DNA of 64,000 nucleotides. It comes from an uncultured Brachyspira sp. GTDB lineage: Bacteria > Spirochaetota > Brachyspiria > Brachyspirales > Brachyspiraceae. Within the stretch, counting starts at the first letter, position 1; each line of letters begins with the position of its first letter. The translations under genes and the position numbers were made by a program. Under the pieces are notes generated by a model. The model did no database searches. It was not told the origin of the DNA and saw only the letters and a program-made list of their open reading frames with translations. Below, in pieces: positions 8,680 through 18,721 of this stretch. Where the stretch lies: contig NZ_CALXRM010000001.1 in the NCBI RefSeq assembly GCF_944390845.1, positions 1-64,000 on the forward strand, in the 5' to 3' direction.

Positions 8680-9111
8680 TTATTGCTGCTGCTGTACTTT
8701 TGTCATTGGTAATACTTGCTGTACTACATTTTTTAATATTATAGAAGCTTGAGCATTATTTAAGTCTTTAAACTCTAATATAACATAAGTAATATTATCT
8801 ATATCTAGTCTAAATTTTGTAGCTTCAGATGATGGATCCCCAACTTTTACATATCCCCTATAAACCATCCATCCTTTTAATACTACATAAGCAAATCCAT
8901 TTTGTTTTAAATCAGCATCAAAAGTAAAATAAGGACTTTTACTTTTATAGTATCCAGCTCTATCTTTTAAAATAGTTGCTTTTGGCTTTTCTACTTCTAC
9001 TGTTTCTTTATTATGATGTTCTGATACTTCTATCATTTGTACATTTGTGCTTTTGCATGAAATAAAAGCAAGAATAATAAAATTAATAATTAATATTAGT
9101 AAGGGCTTCAT
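8680..9111 (-). CDS. Predicted lipoprotein of unknown function
   Basis: A 143-aa protein with a lipoprotein signal peptide ending at a lipobox with C19 (LAFISC). The mature part is small, predicted to be mainly beta strand (GYYKSKSPYFTFDADLKQNGFAYVVLKGWMVY), and ends in a short Gln run. The family is not recognised. It is convergent with gpsA, with 6 bases between the stops, and a lone gene on its strand. Confidence 0.65.
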   Translation of the reverse strand: MKPLLILIINFIILAFISCKSTNVQMIEVSEHHNKETVEVEKPKATILKDRAGYYKSKSPYFTFDADLKQNGFAYVVLKGWMVYRGYVKVGDPSSEATKFRLDIDNITYVILEFKDLNNAQASIILKNVVQQVLPMTKVQQQQ

Positions 9112-9226
9112 ACCATATAATATATAAATTTTTTTTACAAATTCAAGTTTTTTTTATGCTTGAAAGAATATCATATTTAATATATTATATATTTACTTTA
9201 ACTTTAAAATAGATGAGGTGTATAAT

Positions 9227-10285
9227 TTGAGTAAAAAATTAGATGAAAATAGAATAAAAGAAGGAGTAGGCGGTCAGGCTGTTATAGAAGGCATAATGCT
9301 CAGAAATAGAAGTCATTATGTTGTTGCTGTAAGAAAACCTGATAAACAAATAGATTTTATTAAAGCATCTATTCCAGAAAATAAAAATAAATTAACAAAA
9401 ATGCCTTTTGTAAGAGGAGTTGTTAATTTTATAGATATGATGAAATTAGGATATAAAACTTTAGTATTCTCTGCTAATACAGCAGGTCTTGAAGAAGAAA
9501 ACAATAAAAAAGATAATAAGCCTAAATCAGAAAAAAGTGAAAATCTAGCTATGACTTTAAGTATGTTAGTATCTTTAGCATTTGCTGTAGGGCTTTTTAT
9601 AGCTTTGCCTTATTTCATCACTACACTTATAGGAATAAATGAAAAAGAAAATTTTGTTATTTTTAATTTGGCTAGAGGCGGAATAAAATTAGCAATATTT
9701 GTTTTATATTTATTAGTAATTTCATTTTTTAAGGATATAAAAAGAGTATTTGAATATCATGGTGCAGAGCATATGGTAGTTAATGCTTATGAACATGGAT
9801 TAAACCCAGATACAGGAAATATTAGACAATATACTACTATACACCCTAGATGCGGTACTACATTTATGTTTTTAGTATTAACTGTTTCTATATTACTATA
9901 TATGTTTACAAGTTATTTTGTATACACTTATATATATGCTTCTTATACACCTGCAAAAATTGTTGGAAATTTAACAGTACTTGCTATAAATATATTATTA
10001 TTACCTATTGTTTCTGGTATATCTTATGAAATATTAAAACTAGGTTTCAAATTCTACAATTTCCCTCTTATGAGAATAGCAATATTACCTGGTCTATTGC
10101 TCCAAAAAATTACTACAAGAAGACCTAAAGATGACGAAATTGAAGTTGCACTATTTGCTTTAAATAAACTAATAGATGATTCAGTAGAAAACAGAACAGA
10201 AGAAGAAGTTCAGGCAGATATTAAAGCAAACCTAGAAAATAATAATACAAAAGAAGATAATACAGAAGAAAAGTTATGTATATAA
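9227..10285 (+). CDS. DUF1385 / YqhQ-family membrane protein
   Basis: The family signature GGQAVIEGIMLRNRSHYVVAVRKP is near the N-terminus, and EYHGAEHMVVNAYEHG and TIHPRCGTTFMF are further in. Four or more hydrophobic segments are present. The family is widespread and predicted to be a metal-dependent membrane protein, but its reaction is unknown. The frame is open to a GTG at 9218, but that overlaps the ribosome binding site GAGG (9214-9217); the TTG at 9227 is the likely start. The acidic C-terminal tail (about residues 315-352) overlaps the next gene by 10 bases, so the two are translationally coupled. Confidence 0.8.
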   Translation: MSKKLDENRIKEGVGGQAVIEGIMLRNRSHYVVAVRKPDKQIDFIKASIPENKNKLTKMPFVRGVVNFIDMMKLGYKTLVFSANTAGLEEENNKKDNKPKSEKSENLAMTLSMLVSLAFAVGLFIALPYFITTLIGINEKENFVIFNLARGGIKLAIFVLYLLVISFFKDIKRVFEYHGAEHMVVNAYEHGLNPDTGNIRQYTTIHPRCGTTFMFLVLTVSILLYMFTSYFVYTYIYASYTPAKIVGNLTVLAINILLLPIVSGISYEILKLGFKFYNFPLMRIAILPGLLLQKITTRRPKDDEIEVALFALNKLIDDSVENRTEEEVQADIKANLENNNTKEDNTEEKLCI

Positions 10286-11412
10286 GAAAACGTCTTGTAG
10301 CAAAGAAAGATGATTATTACGAATATTCTTCCAGCTATATAAGGAAGTATATCGTTTTAATCTCTGCAGCTTTAATAATTTTATTATTTACATTAATATT
10401 TATACATGTTAATTACAGAGTCATTCCTAATAAATCATATATGAGAAATGATACTCCTGTATTAGATACCAATTCTTCTATAGTTACTATAACAAATAAT
10501 AATGGGGTATATTATACTGGTGATTTTAATAGTATACCTCAATCTATTCAAATAAATGATAAAATGGTTGAAAATCTATATTTGTATTTGTTTCATGATA
10601 ATCATATTATATTTTGGAAATTATACAAATATGGATTAAAAAGATATTTTTCATATTATGCATTTAATATATTAGATGGTGATTCTCAAAAGTTTATAAT
10701 AAAGGAAAATGAAAAAGACTTTTTAGACTTTTATGATAACTTTATAAGATCCCAATTTAGAAAAAGTGTAGGGTATTTGGATTTAGAAATACCTAATTTT
10801 TATAATACAAAAATTAATGTAAAAACTTCTATTAATGATTTAATAGAAACAGAATTTTCATTCAAATTTACTAATTATAGTGCTTCTATGGTAAACTGGG
10901 CAGCTAATAGAGCTTTATATGTATCTTTTTATTATGGACTTCCTTCTGGATATTTAATAGTACCTGGAAGTGAAAACTCTATCACTGATACAAGTTCTGT
11001 TTTAGCAATAAATACTGTTGGAAGAAATCCATCAAGATATACACATAATATAATAGCGGCATTAGTATACACTTCTTATAATACTGAACCTATACCTGTT
11101 TTTATTTATGATTCTAAACCGGAATCACAAAATTCAAGAATAGTAAAATTTTTATTTAAAAATAAATGGTATGTATATAAAAATGTTGATTCTCATGAAT
11201 ACAAAGATGTTATAGACTTTTATTCAAAAGAACAAGGATTTAGCTTTGTATTTACTGTAACAAGCGACTATTCTTATGATGATTTTGGCAGTTTCACTAA
11301 ATTAGATTTAGAAACTACAAAGGGTGTATTAGACGGATATTTTACTGTAGGAGATGAACAATTTAAAATTAATGGAAATGCGGTAAGAGAATTCGTTCAT
11401 AGTGTATTTTGA
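10276..11412 (+). CDS. Single-pass membrane protein of unknown function
   Basis: A 378-aa protein with a basic cytoplasmic N-terminus, one transmembrane helix (about residues 25-48, YIVLISAALIILLFTLIF) and a large extracytoplasmic domain. No family is recognised. It starts inside the 3' end of the DUF1385 gene and is followed 11 bases later by a WYL regulator, so the three probably share an mRNA. The topology suggests a membrane-anchored periplasmic protein. Confidence 0.65.
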   Translation: MYIRKRLVAKKDDYYEYSSSYIRKYIVLISAALIILLFTLIFIHVNYRVIPNKSYMRNDTPVLDTNSSIVTITNNNGVYYTGDFNSIPQSIQINDKMVENLYLYLFHDNHIIFWKLYKYGLKRYFSYYAFNILDGDSQKFIIKENEKDFLDFYDNFIRSQFRKSVGYLDLEIPNFYNTKINVKTSINDLIETEFSFKFTNYSASMVNWAANRALYVSFYYGLPSGYLIVPGSENSITDTSSVLAINTVGRNPSRYTHNIIAALVYTSYNTEPIPVFIYDSKPESQNSRIVKFLFKNKWYVYKNVDSHEYKDVIDFYSKEQGFSFVFTVTSDYSYDDFGSFTKLDLETTKGVLDGYFTVGDEQFKINGNAVREFVHSVF

Positions 11413-11423
11413 TGTGAGGAAAT

Positions 11424-12443
11424 ATGGCTGAAAATAAAAAATTTGTTAGATTATTTGAAATATATACTTCATTAATATTAGATGGTTTTGTATTAAAAAA
11501 TACGCTTGTTGAGTTAAATAATATGTCTGTAAGGACAGCTCAAAGAGATATAGATGAAATTAAAAGATACTTACATATTAAACTTGTATCAGAAAAAGAT
11601 AGATACATTATAAAGCCTGAAGATTTAAAAAAACTTAGAAGAGGTTTTCATTTAAATGAAAATGATCTAAAGCAAAATTTAGATATACTATTTTCTGTTT
11701 TTATGAAAAAAATAAGCAGTAATTTATCTTTAATACCTAATTCTACTATATCAAAATTATTGCCAAATAATGTAAATAATGATTATTATGATATAATAGT
11801 AATTGCTAGTAATGATATAAACAATATATCAGGAAATAGTGAGAACATAGATAAATTATTATCTTGTGCTAAAAATTTGAATGATATAACTTTTAATTAT
11901 TATCTTGAAAGTTCTGATGTTAATTTTAAAGTAGAGGCTGTAGCTTATCTTATTTATTATTTTCAAGGAATATGGTATTTAGTTGCCAATGATAATAAAA
12001 AAGATAAAATAAAAACATATATAGTCAATAATATTTCCAATATAGAAATAATCAAAAAGATAAAATTCACAAATAAAAAAGAAAAAGATGAATATGACAA
12101 ACAATATGAAATTAGATCAGCTAAAAGAGAAGAATTAATAAAATTTTTAGAAAAGAAAAGAAGTATTTATTGGGATAAAAATAATTTAATAAAAACTACA
12201 GTAAAATTTCTTCCAGATGTTGCACATTATTTCAAAAATAGAGATTATGGATTTAATCAAAAAATAAAAAAAGAATTGGAAGATGGATCTATACTAATTA
12301 GTTTTGATTTTTCATCTTTTACAGAACTTAGAATATTTTTAAGTCCTTGGATTGGATTCTTTAAAATTATATCGCCTAAAAAATTTAATGAAGATTTTAT
12401 CAAATATTTAAATGATTCTTTAACTGTTATGAGTGATAATTAA
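11424..12443 (+). CDS. WYL-domain transcriptional regulator
   Basis: A 339-aa DNA-binding regulator. The N-terminal DeoR-type helix-turn-helix (about residues 5-60, SVRTAQRDIDEIKRYL) is followed by a WYL ligand-binding domain centred on IWYLVANDNKKDKIKTYIV and then a C-terminal extension. WYL domains bind nucleic acid or small molecules, and such regulators often control stress or defence genes. Here the gene is last in an operon with two membrane proteins. The start is supported by GAGGAA upstream of ATG. Confidence 0.8.
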   Translation: MAENKKFVRLFEIYTSLILDGFVLKNTLVELNNMSVRTAQRDIDEIKRYLHIKLVSEKDRYIIKPEDLKKLRRGFHLNENDLKQNLDILFSVFMKKISSNLSLIPNSTISKLLPNNVNNDYYDIIVIASNDINNISGNSENIDKLLSCAKNLNDITFNYYLESSDVNFKVEAVAYLIYYFQGIWYLVANDNKKDKIKTYIVNNISNIEIIKKIKFTNKKEKDEYDKQYEIRSAKREELIKFLEKKRSIYWDKNNLIKTTVKFLPDVAHYFKNRDYGFNQKIKKELEDGSILISFDFSSFTELRIFLSPWIGFFKIISPKKFNEDFIKYLNDSLTVMSDN

Positions 12444-12446
12444 AAA

Positions 12447-12485
12447 AATCAGGTATGAATATTTAATATATTTACATACCTGATT
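12447..12485 (-). terminator. Terminator of glnN, probably bidirectional
   Basis: An 11-bp perfect stem AATCAGGTATG/CATACCTGATT (12447-12457, 12475-12485). On the minus strand it is followed by a seven-base T-run, so it mainly terminates the glutamine synthetase gene. On the plus strand the T-run is poor. Confidence 0.8.
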
Positions 12486-12501
12486 CTTATATGATAATTA
12501 C

Positions 12502-14589
12502 TTATGATAAGCTGTATAGCATATCACCATAAGTTGGAAGCTTCCAATATTTTTTAGATACTATTTTTTCTAATTCATCTATTGTTACTCTCATATCTTC
12601 TAAGCAAGCAAATATTTTATCTCTATAAAATATAGCAGATTGAGATATATCAGTAATTTTCTTTCCTTCTACAATATAGTTTTCTAATTTTCCTAATTTT
12701 GTATAAAGACTTTCAATTAAATCATTTAGTTTATTTGCTAAATCTTTTTCAACATCGCATTTTAATTGTAAATGACTTTTTTTATTAGCTATAGATGCCA
12801 CTTCTCCAGAATATTCTATAGAACTTGGTAATATATCTTTATGAACCATATCTGCCAATGTAAGAGCTTCTATATTAATTTCCTTAACATATTCCTCCAT
12901 GCTTATTTCATATCTTGAATGTATTTCAGTTTCTGTTAGTACTTTATGTTTTGTTAATACATCTATATTCTTTTTAGATATGAAATGAGGTAATGCTTCA
13001 GGAGTTGTTTTTAAATTAAATAGTCCTCTTTTTTCTGCTTCTTTAACCCATTCATCTGAATAATTGTTTCCATTATATATTATTCTTTTATGTTTTTTAA
13101 TAGTATTTCTTATAAGCTCATCAACATCTTTATCAAAATCAGATGATTTTTCTAATATATCAGCAAATTGAGATAAAGCTTCAGCAACTATTGTATTCAT
13201 TATAATATTTGGTCCAGAAACAGAAAGACTAGAGCCAACCATTCTAAATTCAAATTTATTACCAGTAAATGCTAAAGGAGAAGTTCTGTTTCTATCAGTT
13301 GTATCTTTAGTGAGTCTAGCTAATGAATTAACTCCCATTTCCATTTCAACTTTTTCTTTTCCTGTATATTTAGTATCATTTTCCATAGATTCAAGTATTT
13401 CAGTAAGTTCATCACCAAGGAACATAGATATTATTGCTGGAGGAGCTTCAGAAGCACCAAGTCTATGGTCATTGCTTGCACTTGCAGTAGTTACTCTAAG
13501 TAAATCTTGATACTCATCAACAGCTTTGATAATAGCAACTAAGAATAATAAAAACTGTTTATTATTAGCAGGATTATCAGTAGGATCTAATAGATTCAAT
13601 CCTGTATCTGTAGCTATAGACCAGTTATTGTGTTTACCGCTTCCATTAACACCAGCAAAAGGTTTTTCATGAAGTATGCATGCCAAATTGTGTTTTTCAG
13701 CTATTACTTTCATAAGCTCCATTGTTATTTGGTTTTGGTCAGTTGCCATATTTGTAATTGTAAATTCAGGAGCTAATTCATATTGACCTGGTGCTACTTC
13801 GTTATGTTCAGTTTTTGCAACTATTCCTAATTTCCAAAGTTCATTATCTAATTCTTTCATAAATTCTGAAACTCTTGGTTTTATTGCGCCGAAATAATGG
13901 TCTTCTAATTCCTGACCTTTAGGCGGACAAGCTCCAAATAATGTTCTTTTACAATATCTTAAATCCGGTCTTTGTAAATAAAGTTCTCTATCTATTAAAA
14001 AATATTCCTGTTCAGCTCCTACAGTTGTGAATACTCTATTAATATTATTATGTCCGAAAAGTTTTAATATTCTTTTAGCCTCTTTTTCTATTACCTGCAT
14101 AGAACGAAGTAGGGGAGTTTTCTTATCTAATGATTCACCACTATAAGAACAGAAAGCACTTGGTATACATAAAGTATCACCTTTTATAAAAGCGTAAGAA
14201 GTAGGGTCCCAAGCTGTATATCCTCTAGCTTCAAATGTAGCTCTTAGTCCTCCTGAAGGAAAGCTAGAAGCATCTGGTTCACCCTGTACTAATTCCTTAC
14301 CAGTAAATTCCATACGTATATCGCCGTCACTTGTTTGTGTTATAAAGCTAGTATGTTTTTCAGCAGTAACACCTGTCATAGGCTGAAACCAATGAGTAAA
14401 ATGTGTAGCACCTTTTTCTATAGCCCATTCTTTCATAGCATGAGCAACAACATTAGCAACTTCTAAATTTAAACGCTCGCCATTTTTTATGGTTTTTATT
14501 AATTTTTTATAGATATCTTTAGGAAGTTTATCCTTCATTACATTATCATTAAAAACCATACTACCGAATATTTCTGGTATTTTTTTCAT
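12502..14589 (-). CDS. glnN: Glutamine synthetase type III
   Basis: A cytoplasmic enzyme forming glutamine from glutamate, ammonia and ATP. At 695 aa it has the length of GSIII, not of GSI (about 450). The N-terminus [18 protein letters not shown] and the motif [20 protein letters not shown] are diagnostic of type III. The catalytic core includes [19 protein letters not shown] and [20 protein letters not shown] precedes the ATG. It has its own promoter (14634-14661) and terminator, so it is monocistronic. No other glutamine synthetase lies in this window. Confidence 0.95.
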   Translation of the reverse strand: MKKIPEIFGSMVFNDNVMKDKLPKDIYKKLIKTIKNGERLNLEVANVVAHAMKEWAIEKGATHFTHWFQPMTGVTAEKHTSFITQTSDGDIRMEFTGKELVQGEPDASSFPSGGLRATFEARGYTAWDPTSYAFIKGDTLCIPSAFCSYSGESLDKKTPLLRSMQVIEKEAKRILKLFGHNNINRVFTTVGAEQEYFLIDRELYLQRPDLRYCKRTLFGACPPKGQELEDHYFGAIKPRVSEFMKELDNELWKLGIVAKTEHNEVAPGQYELAPEFTITNMATDQNQITMELMKVIAEKHNLACILHEKPFAGVNGSGKHNNWSIATDTGLNLLDPTDNPANNKQFLLFLVAIIKAVDEYQDLLRVTTASASNDHRLGASEAPPAIISMFLGDELTEILESMENDTKYTGKEKVEMEMGVNSLARLTKDTTDRNRTSPLAFTGNKFEFRMVGSSLSVSGPNIIMNTIVAEALSQFADILEKSSDFDKDVDELIRNTIKKHKRIIYNGNNYSDEWVKEAEKRGLFNLKTTPEALPHFISKKNIDVLTKHKVLTETEIHSRYEISMEEYVKEINIEALTLADMVHKDILPSSIEYSGEVASIANKKSHLQLKCDVEKDLANKLNDLIESLYTKLGKLENYIVEGKKITDISQSAIFYRDKIFACLEDMRVTIDELEKIVSKKYWKLPTYGDMLYSLS

Positions 14590-14633
14590 TTTTATTCTCC
14601 CATAAAGTATTATTATAAATAATAATTTAGAAT

Positions 14634-14661
14634 ATTATATCATTAGTTAGAATTAACACAA
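14634..14661 (-). promoter_or_regulatory. glnN promoter
   Basis: On the minus strand, TTGTGT (14656-14661) and a perfect TATAAT (14634-14639) are separated by 16 bases, about 45 bases before the glnN start. Confidence 0.55.
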
Positions 14662-14708
14662 TATTACTGTTAGTAGTTATTTGAAAAAAAGATAAAAAAG
14701 TGAATTTT

Positions 14709-15524
14709 TTATAAATTTTCTTGTACGATTTGTTTTATTTTGTATAAAGCCTGCAAAATTTCTTTTCTGTGAAGATTATTTCTGGTAGAAAATAATACTT
14801 TAATATCATTAATTTCAGAAAGAGACATATAATCATCACTAGCTATTTTTTCGTATATATAATCAATAGCTTTCAATACAGCCTCATCATAATCTCTAAA
14901 TCTAAAATATTCATTAGGAAGGTTCCATATAAGAGCTTCAATTATACTAGAAGAAAGCTCATTTAATGATTTAATTTCAGAAGCAAAAGTCAAAAATATA
15001 TGTTTAAATATTTTTATTAAATTAATAAAATTTACTCCGCATTCCTGTTCTTTCTTATCAAAATTTTTATTATCTAATTTGGGATAAAATATTTCATTAG
15101 AACCATCAGAAGTAGTAACTAAAGCACCTTCCACATTATTTTCAATGTTTTTAAAAGAGGGTAGAAGTAATATCTTCTCATTATCATCTTGTAATATTAA
15201 ATAATAAGCTATTTCATTAATTTTATCAGAATATGCTTTATTAGTTTTTATTGCATTTAGAATAGAAGTTTTAAAATTTCTTGTATCTAAAGAATTTTGA
15301 TTTTCATCTAATATTAGATACACATTTAAATATTCCATATAATTCACATCTGTTCGATTTCTCTTAGCACCAGATGGTATAATAGAAATATTCTCAAATG
15401 ATTTATGAGAAGATATTAACTTTGATATTAAATCTAATTTTGCATCAATTTTATAATAAGGGTAAGTAGTGGAATTACCTACCCATTTATTCATATATTC
15501 GTATAAATCTATATTTTCTTTCAT
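14709..15524 (-). CDS. Nucleotidyltransferase-fold-like protein, last gene of the che operon
   Basis: A 271-aa protein without a standard family assignment. Its layout resembles CD-NTase/OAS-type nucleotidyltransferases: an early helix that would precede the Gly-Ser loop, SIIPSGAKRNRTDV (about residues 42-55), then a strand YLNVYLILDE where the catalytic DxD should be, then a segment ILLLPSF in the place of the usual IDLVPAF. A C-terminal helical part has SSSIIEALIWNLPNEYF, like the SYLIECLVYNVP segment of these enzymes. The catalytic acids appear replaced, so it may be an inactive or binding-only member. It begins 6 bases after the cheB stop, which strongly suggests co-expression with chemotaxis proteins. 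The fold assignment is by eye and uncertain. Confidence 0.45.
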   Translation of the reverse strand: MKENIDLYEYMNKWVGNSTTYPYYKIDAKLDLISKLISSHKSFENISIIPSGAKRNRTDVNYMEYLNVYLILDENQNSLDTRNFKTSILNAIKTNKAYSDKINEIAYYLILQDDNEKILLLPSFKNIENNVEGALVTTSDGSNEIFYPKLDNKNFDKKEQECGVNFINLIKIFKHIFLTFASEIKSLNELSSSIIEALIWNLPNEYFRFRDYDEAVLKAIDYIYEKIASDDYMSLSEINDIKVLFSTRNNLHRKEILQALYKIKQIVQENL

Positions 15525-15530
15525 TTTAGA

Positions 15531-16667
15531 TTATACTCTTTTCAAAGCTGCAGCAAGTATTTTATCTAAAGGTAAAACCTCATCTACACCACCTCTTGCT
15601 ATAGCTTCTCTAGGCATACCAAATACTGTACAAGTTTCTTCATTTTGTGCTATATTGTATGCACCAGCATCTTTCATTTCTTTCATACCATTAGCACCAT
15701 CATCACCCATACCTGTTAAGATAATACCAATAGCTTTATTTTTAGCATAAACTGCACCGCTTCTGAATAATACGTCTACAGAAGGTTTATGTCTAGTAAC
15801 AGGCTCTCCATCTCTTACTTCTAAGTAATATTTTCCGCCTTTTACTTTAATCATAGTGTGTCTTCCGCCATGAGCTAATGCAGCTTGGCCTCTTCCTATA
15901 GGCATACCATCTTCAGATTCAAATACTTCAATTTTAAGAATACTATTTAATCTCTTAGCAAAAGAAGTAGTAAAGTGTTCAGGCATGTGCTGAGTTATTA
16001 CAATAGGAGGAGCTGAAGGTGTGACATTTTTAAGACATTCTATCAAAGCCTCAGTACCACCTGTAGAAGAACCTATAAGAATAATTTTATCCATAGGAGT
16101 TTCTCTTGAAGGTGTAAGAGGTAATATTATGTCTGCAGTATTTTTTTGATAAACTTTAAACCCAGGAGTTTTTGGAGCTTCTAAACTTATAGGAGTTCTT
16201 TCAGTAACAGTAGAAGTTGTTTCTGTAGGCATAGAAACACCATGCTTTCTATAGAATTTAGCTCTATTGGCATAAGCATTTTTTATTTTTTCTACCAAGT
16301 CAGTAGCTAATTCCTCAACACCATCTCTAACATTAGCTGTAGGTTTTATAATATAATCAAAAGCACCTATATTCAAAGCGTCCAAAGCTAATTCTCTATG
16401 TTTATCCAACAAAGAACTGAACATGATTACTGGAATAGGGTTGTTTAACATTAATTTTTTAAGATAAGTTATACCATCCATTTCTGGCATTTCAATATCT
16501 AGGGTAATAATATCTGGTTTAAGATTTTTTACCTTATTTTCAGCCAAAATTGGATTAGCTGCTGTACCAACCATTTCCAAAGCAGGATCTGAGTTTACTA
16601 TCTTTGTTAGTAATTGTCTAATTAATGCGCTATCATCAATAGCTAATACTTTAATTTTTGTAGCCAT
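15531..16667 (-). CDS. cheB: Chemotaxis protein-glutamate methylesterase CheB
   Basis: A response-regulator methylesterase that removes methyl groups from chemoreceptors. The N-terminal receiver domain has D10-D11, phosphoacceptor D57 (ITLDIEMPEMDG) and the lysine of IIKPTANV. A linker of about 50 residues follows. The C-terminal esterase has the triad elements GSSTGGTEAL (Ser), ITQHMPEHF (His) and GMGDDGANG (Asp). Full length at 378 aa. It is downstream of cheD in the same operon and 6 bases before the NTase-like gene. Confidence 0.95.
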   Translation of the reverse strand: MATKIKVLAIDDSALIRQLLTKIVNSDPALEMVGTAANPILAENKVKNLKPDIITLDIEMPEMDGITYLKKLMLNNPIPVIMFSSLLDKHRELALDALNIGAFDYIIKPTANVRDGVEELATDLVEKIKNAYANRAKFYRKHGVSMPTETTSTVTERTPISLEAPKTPGFKVYQKNTADIILPLTPSRETPMDKIILIGSSTGGTEALIECLKNVTPSAPPIVITQHMPEHFTTSFAKRLNSILKIEVFESEDGMPIGRGQAALAHGGRHTMIKVKGGKYYLEVRDGEPVTRHKPSVDVLFRSGAVYAKNKAIGIILTGMGDDGANGMKEMKDAGAYNIAQNEETCTVFGMPREAIARGGVDEVLPLDKILAAALKRV

Positions 16668-16694
16668 AAAAAATCCTTAATAATTATTAATATA

Positions 16695-17288
16695 TTAAAA
16701 CAATGTGATATCTGATTTTTCCTCAAGTTTATGCTGTAAGTTTTTAGAATATTTAATCTCTTGTTCTGCAGAGAATTCTTTAGTTTTACCTTCAAGCTTT
16801 TTCATTAAAACCCTATTTTCTGTATTAAAGAAAAATACTTTTCTAGGCCAAGAACCTCCTATATCTTCACTTACTATAGGTATTTTTTCATCTGCTAAGA
16901 ACTTTTTAGCGAACTGAATATTTTTATCTGGTACTTGAAGAATATTACTAGTCATACCGGAAAGAACATGTCCACCGCCAAATATTTTAGCAGTAAGATT
17001 TTCTTTCTTACCACCTAGTTTAATAATTTCATTTATCAGAACCTCCATAGCAAAAACACCATATCTAGTATTGTTGTAATCTTCTGCCGGGTTTTCCCAC
17101 TCCCTCATTTCTGGCAGCATAAAGTGATTCATACCGCCAAATTTTAACTTATTTTCAAAAAGACAAACAGATATACAACTACCCAAAACTGTTTTAATTA
17201 CAGCGGGTTCTTTAGATGCATAATATCCACCTATATATATAGTTATTCTTTTAAAATTACTGTTAGCCGCTGCTGGAAAATCTATCAT
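16695..17288 (-). CDS. cheD: Chemoreceptor glutamine deamidase CheD
   Basis: Deamidates glutamine residues of chemoreceptors. The catalytic Cys38 (TVLGSCISVCLFE) and His55 (GGMNHFMLPE) are present, as is the conserved KIFGGGHVL segment. At 197 aa it is slightly longer than typical (about 160), with a charged C-terminal tail. Its presence beside CheB and CheR gives the organism a complete receptor-adaptation set. Confidence 0.93.
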   Translation of the reverse strand: MIDFPAAANSNFKRITIYIGGYYASKEPAVIKTVLGSCISVCLFENKLKFGGMNHFMLPEMREWENPAEDYNNTRYGVFAMEVLINEIIKLGGKKENLTAKIFGGGHVLSGMTSNILQVPDKNIQFAKKFLADEKIPIVSEDIGGSWPRKVFFFNTENRVLMKKLEGKTKEFSAEQEIKYSKNLQHKLEEKSDITLF

Positions 17289-17303
17289 TATTATTACCCC
17301 TAC

Positions 17304-18170
17304 TTAAATCTTTTTATAAATATTACTAGCCACATATTTGAATTTATCAGATACTCCGAATAAAGTTTCAGAGTGTCCTATAAATACAAAACTATCTTCT
17401 TTAAGATATCTATGGAATTTATTAAATAATTCCTTTTGAAACTCTTTATCAAAATAAATTATAACATTTCTACAAAAAATCAAATCAAATTGGGTATGTA
17501 TATCAAAGTCTTCATCTTTAAAATTCAATTGTCTGAAAAACAAATTCTTTTTAAGGATATCTTTTACTTTATATAATCCATCATTATCACCTGTACCTTT
17601 CAAAAAATATTTTCTTAATAGGTTAGGATTAATAGGTTCCACAGATTCTTCTTTATAAATACCAGCTCTCCCATGAGCAAGTACATTTGTATCTATATCA
17701 CTAGCTAAAACCTTTATATCATATCGATCATAATTACTTCCAAAATACTCATGAAGCGTCATTTGTATTGTATATGGCTCTTCACCAGTGGAACAAGCTG
17801 CTGACCAAATTCTAAGGTTTTTAACTTTTCCATCTTTAAAATTTTTCTCCCACTCAGGAAGTAAAGTGCTTTTCATATATTCAAAATGTTTATTTTCTCT
17901 AAAGAAATCAGTCTTATTTGTAGTAACTGCATTTACGAAATTTGTTAGTTCTTCATCTTTAGCATTTTTTACGAAATCTATGTACTCTCTAAAAGAATCC
18001 ATATTCAATGCCCTAAGTCTTTTACTTAGTCTAGAAGTAACTAAAGCCCTTTTATGATTAGACATCTGTATACGAGTTTTATCATAAATAATTTTAACTA
18101 ATTCATTAAATTCCGAATCAGTTAAAGCAGGCATATTAGCATTCATATCTTCCATATTATCATACCCCAT
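17304..18170 (-). CDS. cheR: Chemotaxis protein methyltransferase CheR
   Basis: Transfers methyl groups from S-adenosylmethionine to receptor glutamates. The N-terminal helical domain (about 15-85) precedes the SAM-binding Rossmann domain, with WSAACSTGEEPYTI and the FDLIFCRNVIIYF motif. At 288 aa it is full length. Two in-frame starts are possible: the ATG at 18170, 9 bases from the cheW stop, and the ATG at 18155, preceded by GGGG. The first is reported. Confidence 0.93.
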   Translation of the reverse strand: MGYDNMEDMNANMPALTDSEFNELVKIIYDKTRIQMSNHKRALVTSRLSKRLRALNMDSFREYIDFVKNAKDEELTNFVNAVTTNKTDFFRENKHFEYMKSTLLPEWEKNFKDGKVKNLRIWSAACSTGEEPYTIQMTLHEYFGSNYDRYDIKVLASDIDTNVLAHGRAGIYKEESVEPINPNLLRKYFLKGTGDNDGLYKVKDILKKNLFFRQLNFKDEDFDIHTQFDLIFCRNVIIYFDKEFQKELFNKFHRYLKEDSFVFIGHSETLFGVSDKFKYVASNIYKKI

Positions 18171-18179
18171 TAACTACTT

Positions 18180-18710
18180 TTATACTGTTTTATTGCTATC
18201 ATCATTGGATTTAATTATTTCATCTATAGGCAAAACCATAATAATTTTATTTTCTAATCTAATAACATTAGAGATTTGAAGACCTCTCATATTATCTATT
18301 GGTGTTTCTGTCATTTGACTTTCATAAACAGTTATAACATCACTAACCATATCTGCTAATATTCCGAATTTTCTATTAGTAGTTGATATTACTATTATTA
18401 CATCATCTTCTATAGAATGATCATCTCTTCTGTCTAAGCCAAACCTTATTCTTATATCAACGATATGTAAAATATTACCTCTCAAATTCATTAAGCCTCT
18501 CATAAACTTAGGGCTTCCAGGTACAGGAGTGATATTAGTAACACCAACAATACCATCAATACTTAAAACATCAAGAGCATATTCTTCATTATCAATTTTA
18601 AATACTAGAAATTGCTGACTTGGTTCAGTAGAAAGATTTTCTTCATGATCTAAACCAGTACCACCAACCTGAGGTATATTAGCAGCATTTATTTTTTGAT
18701 TATCTAACAT
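18180..18710 (-). CDS. cheW: Chemotaxis coupling protein CheW
   Basis: A 176-aa scaffold that links receptors to the CheA kinase. The CheW beta-barrel fills about residues 30-170, with FKIDNEEYALDVLSIDGIV, VPGSPKFMRGLMNLRGNILHIVDIR and GILADMVSDVI. A 29-residue N-terminal extension precedes it. The stop lies 9 bases before cheR, and the gene follows cheA by 11 bases. Confidence 0.95.
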   Translation of the reverse strand: MLDNQKINAANIPQVGGTGLDHEENLSTEPSQQFLVFKIDNEEYALDVLSIDGIVGVTNITPVPGSPKFMRGLMNLRGNILHIVDIRIRFGLDRRDDHSIEDDVIIVISTTNRKFGILADMVSDVITVYESQMTETPIDNMRGLQISNVIRLENKIIMVLPIDEIIKSNDDSNKTV

Positions 18711-18721
18711 ATTTCAATCCT

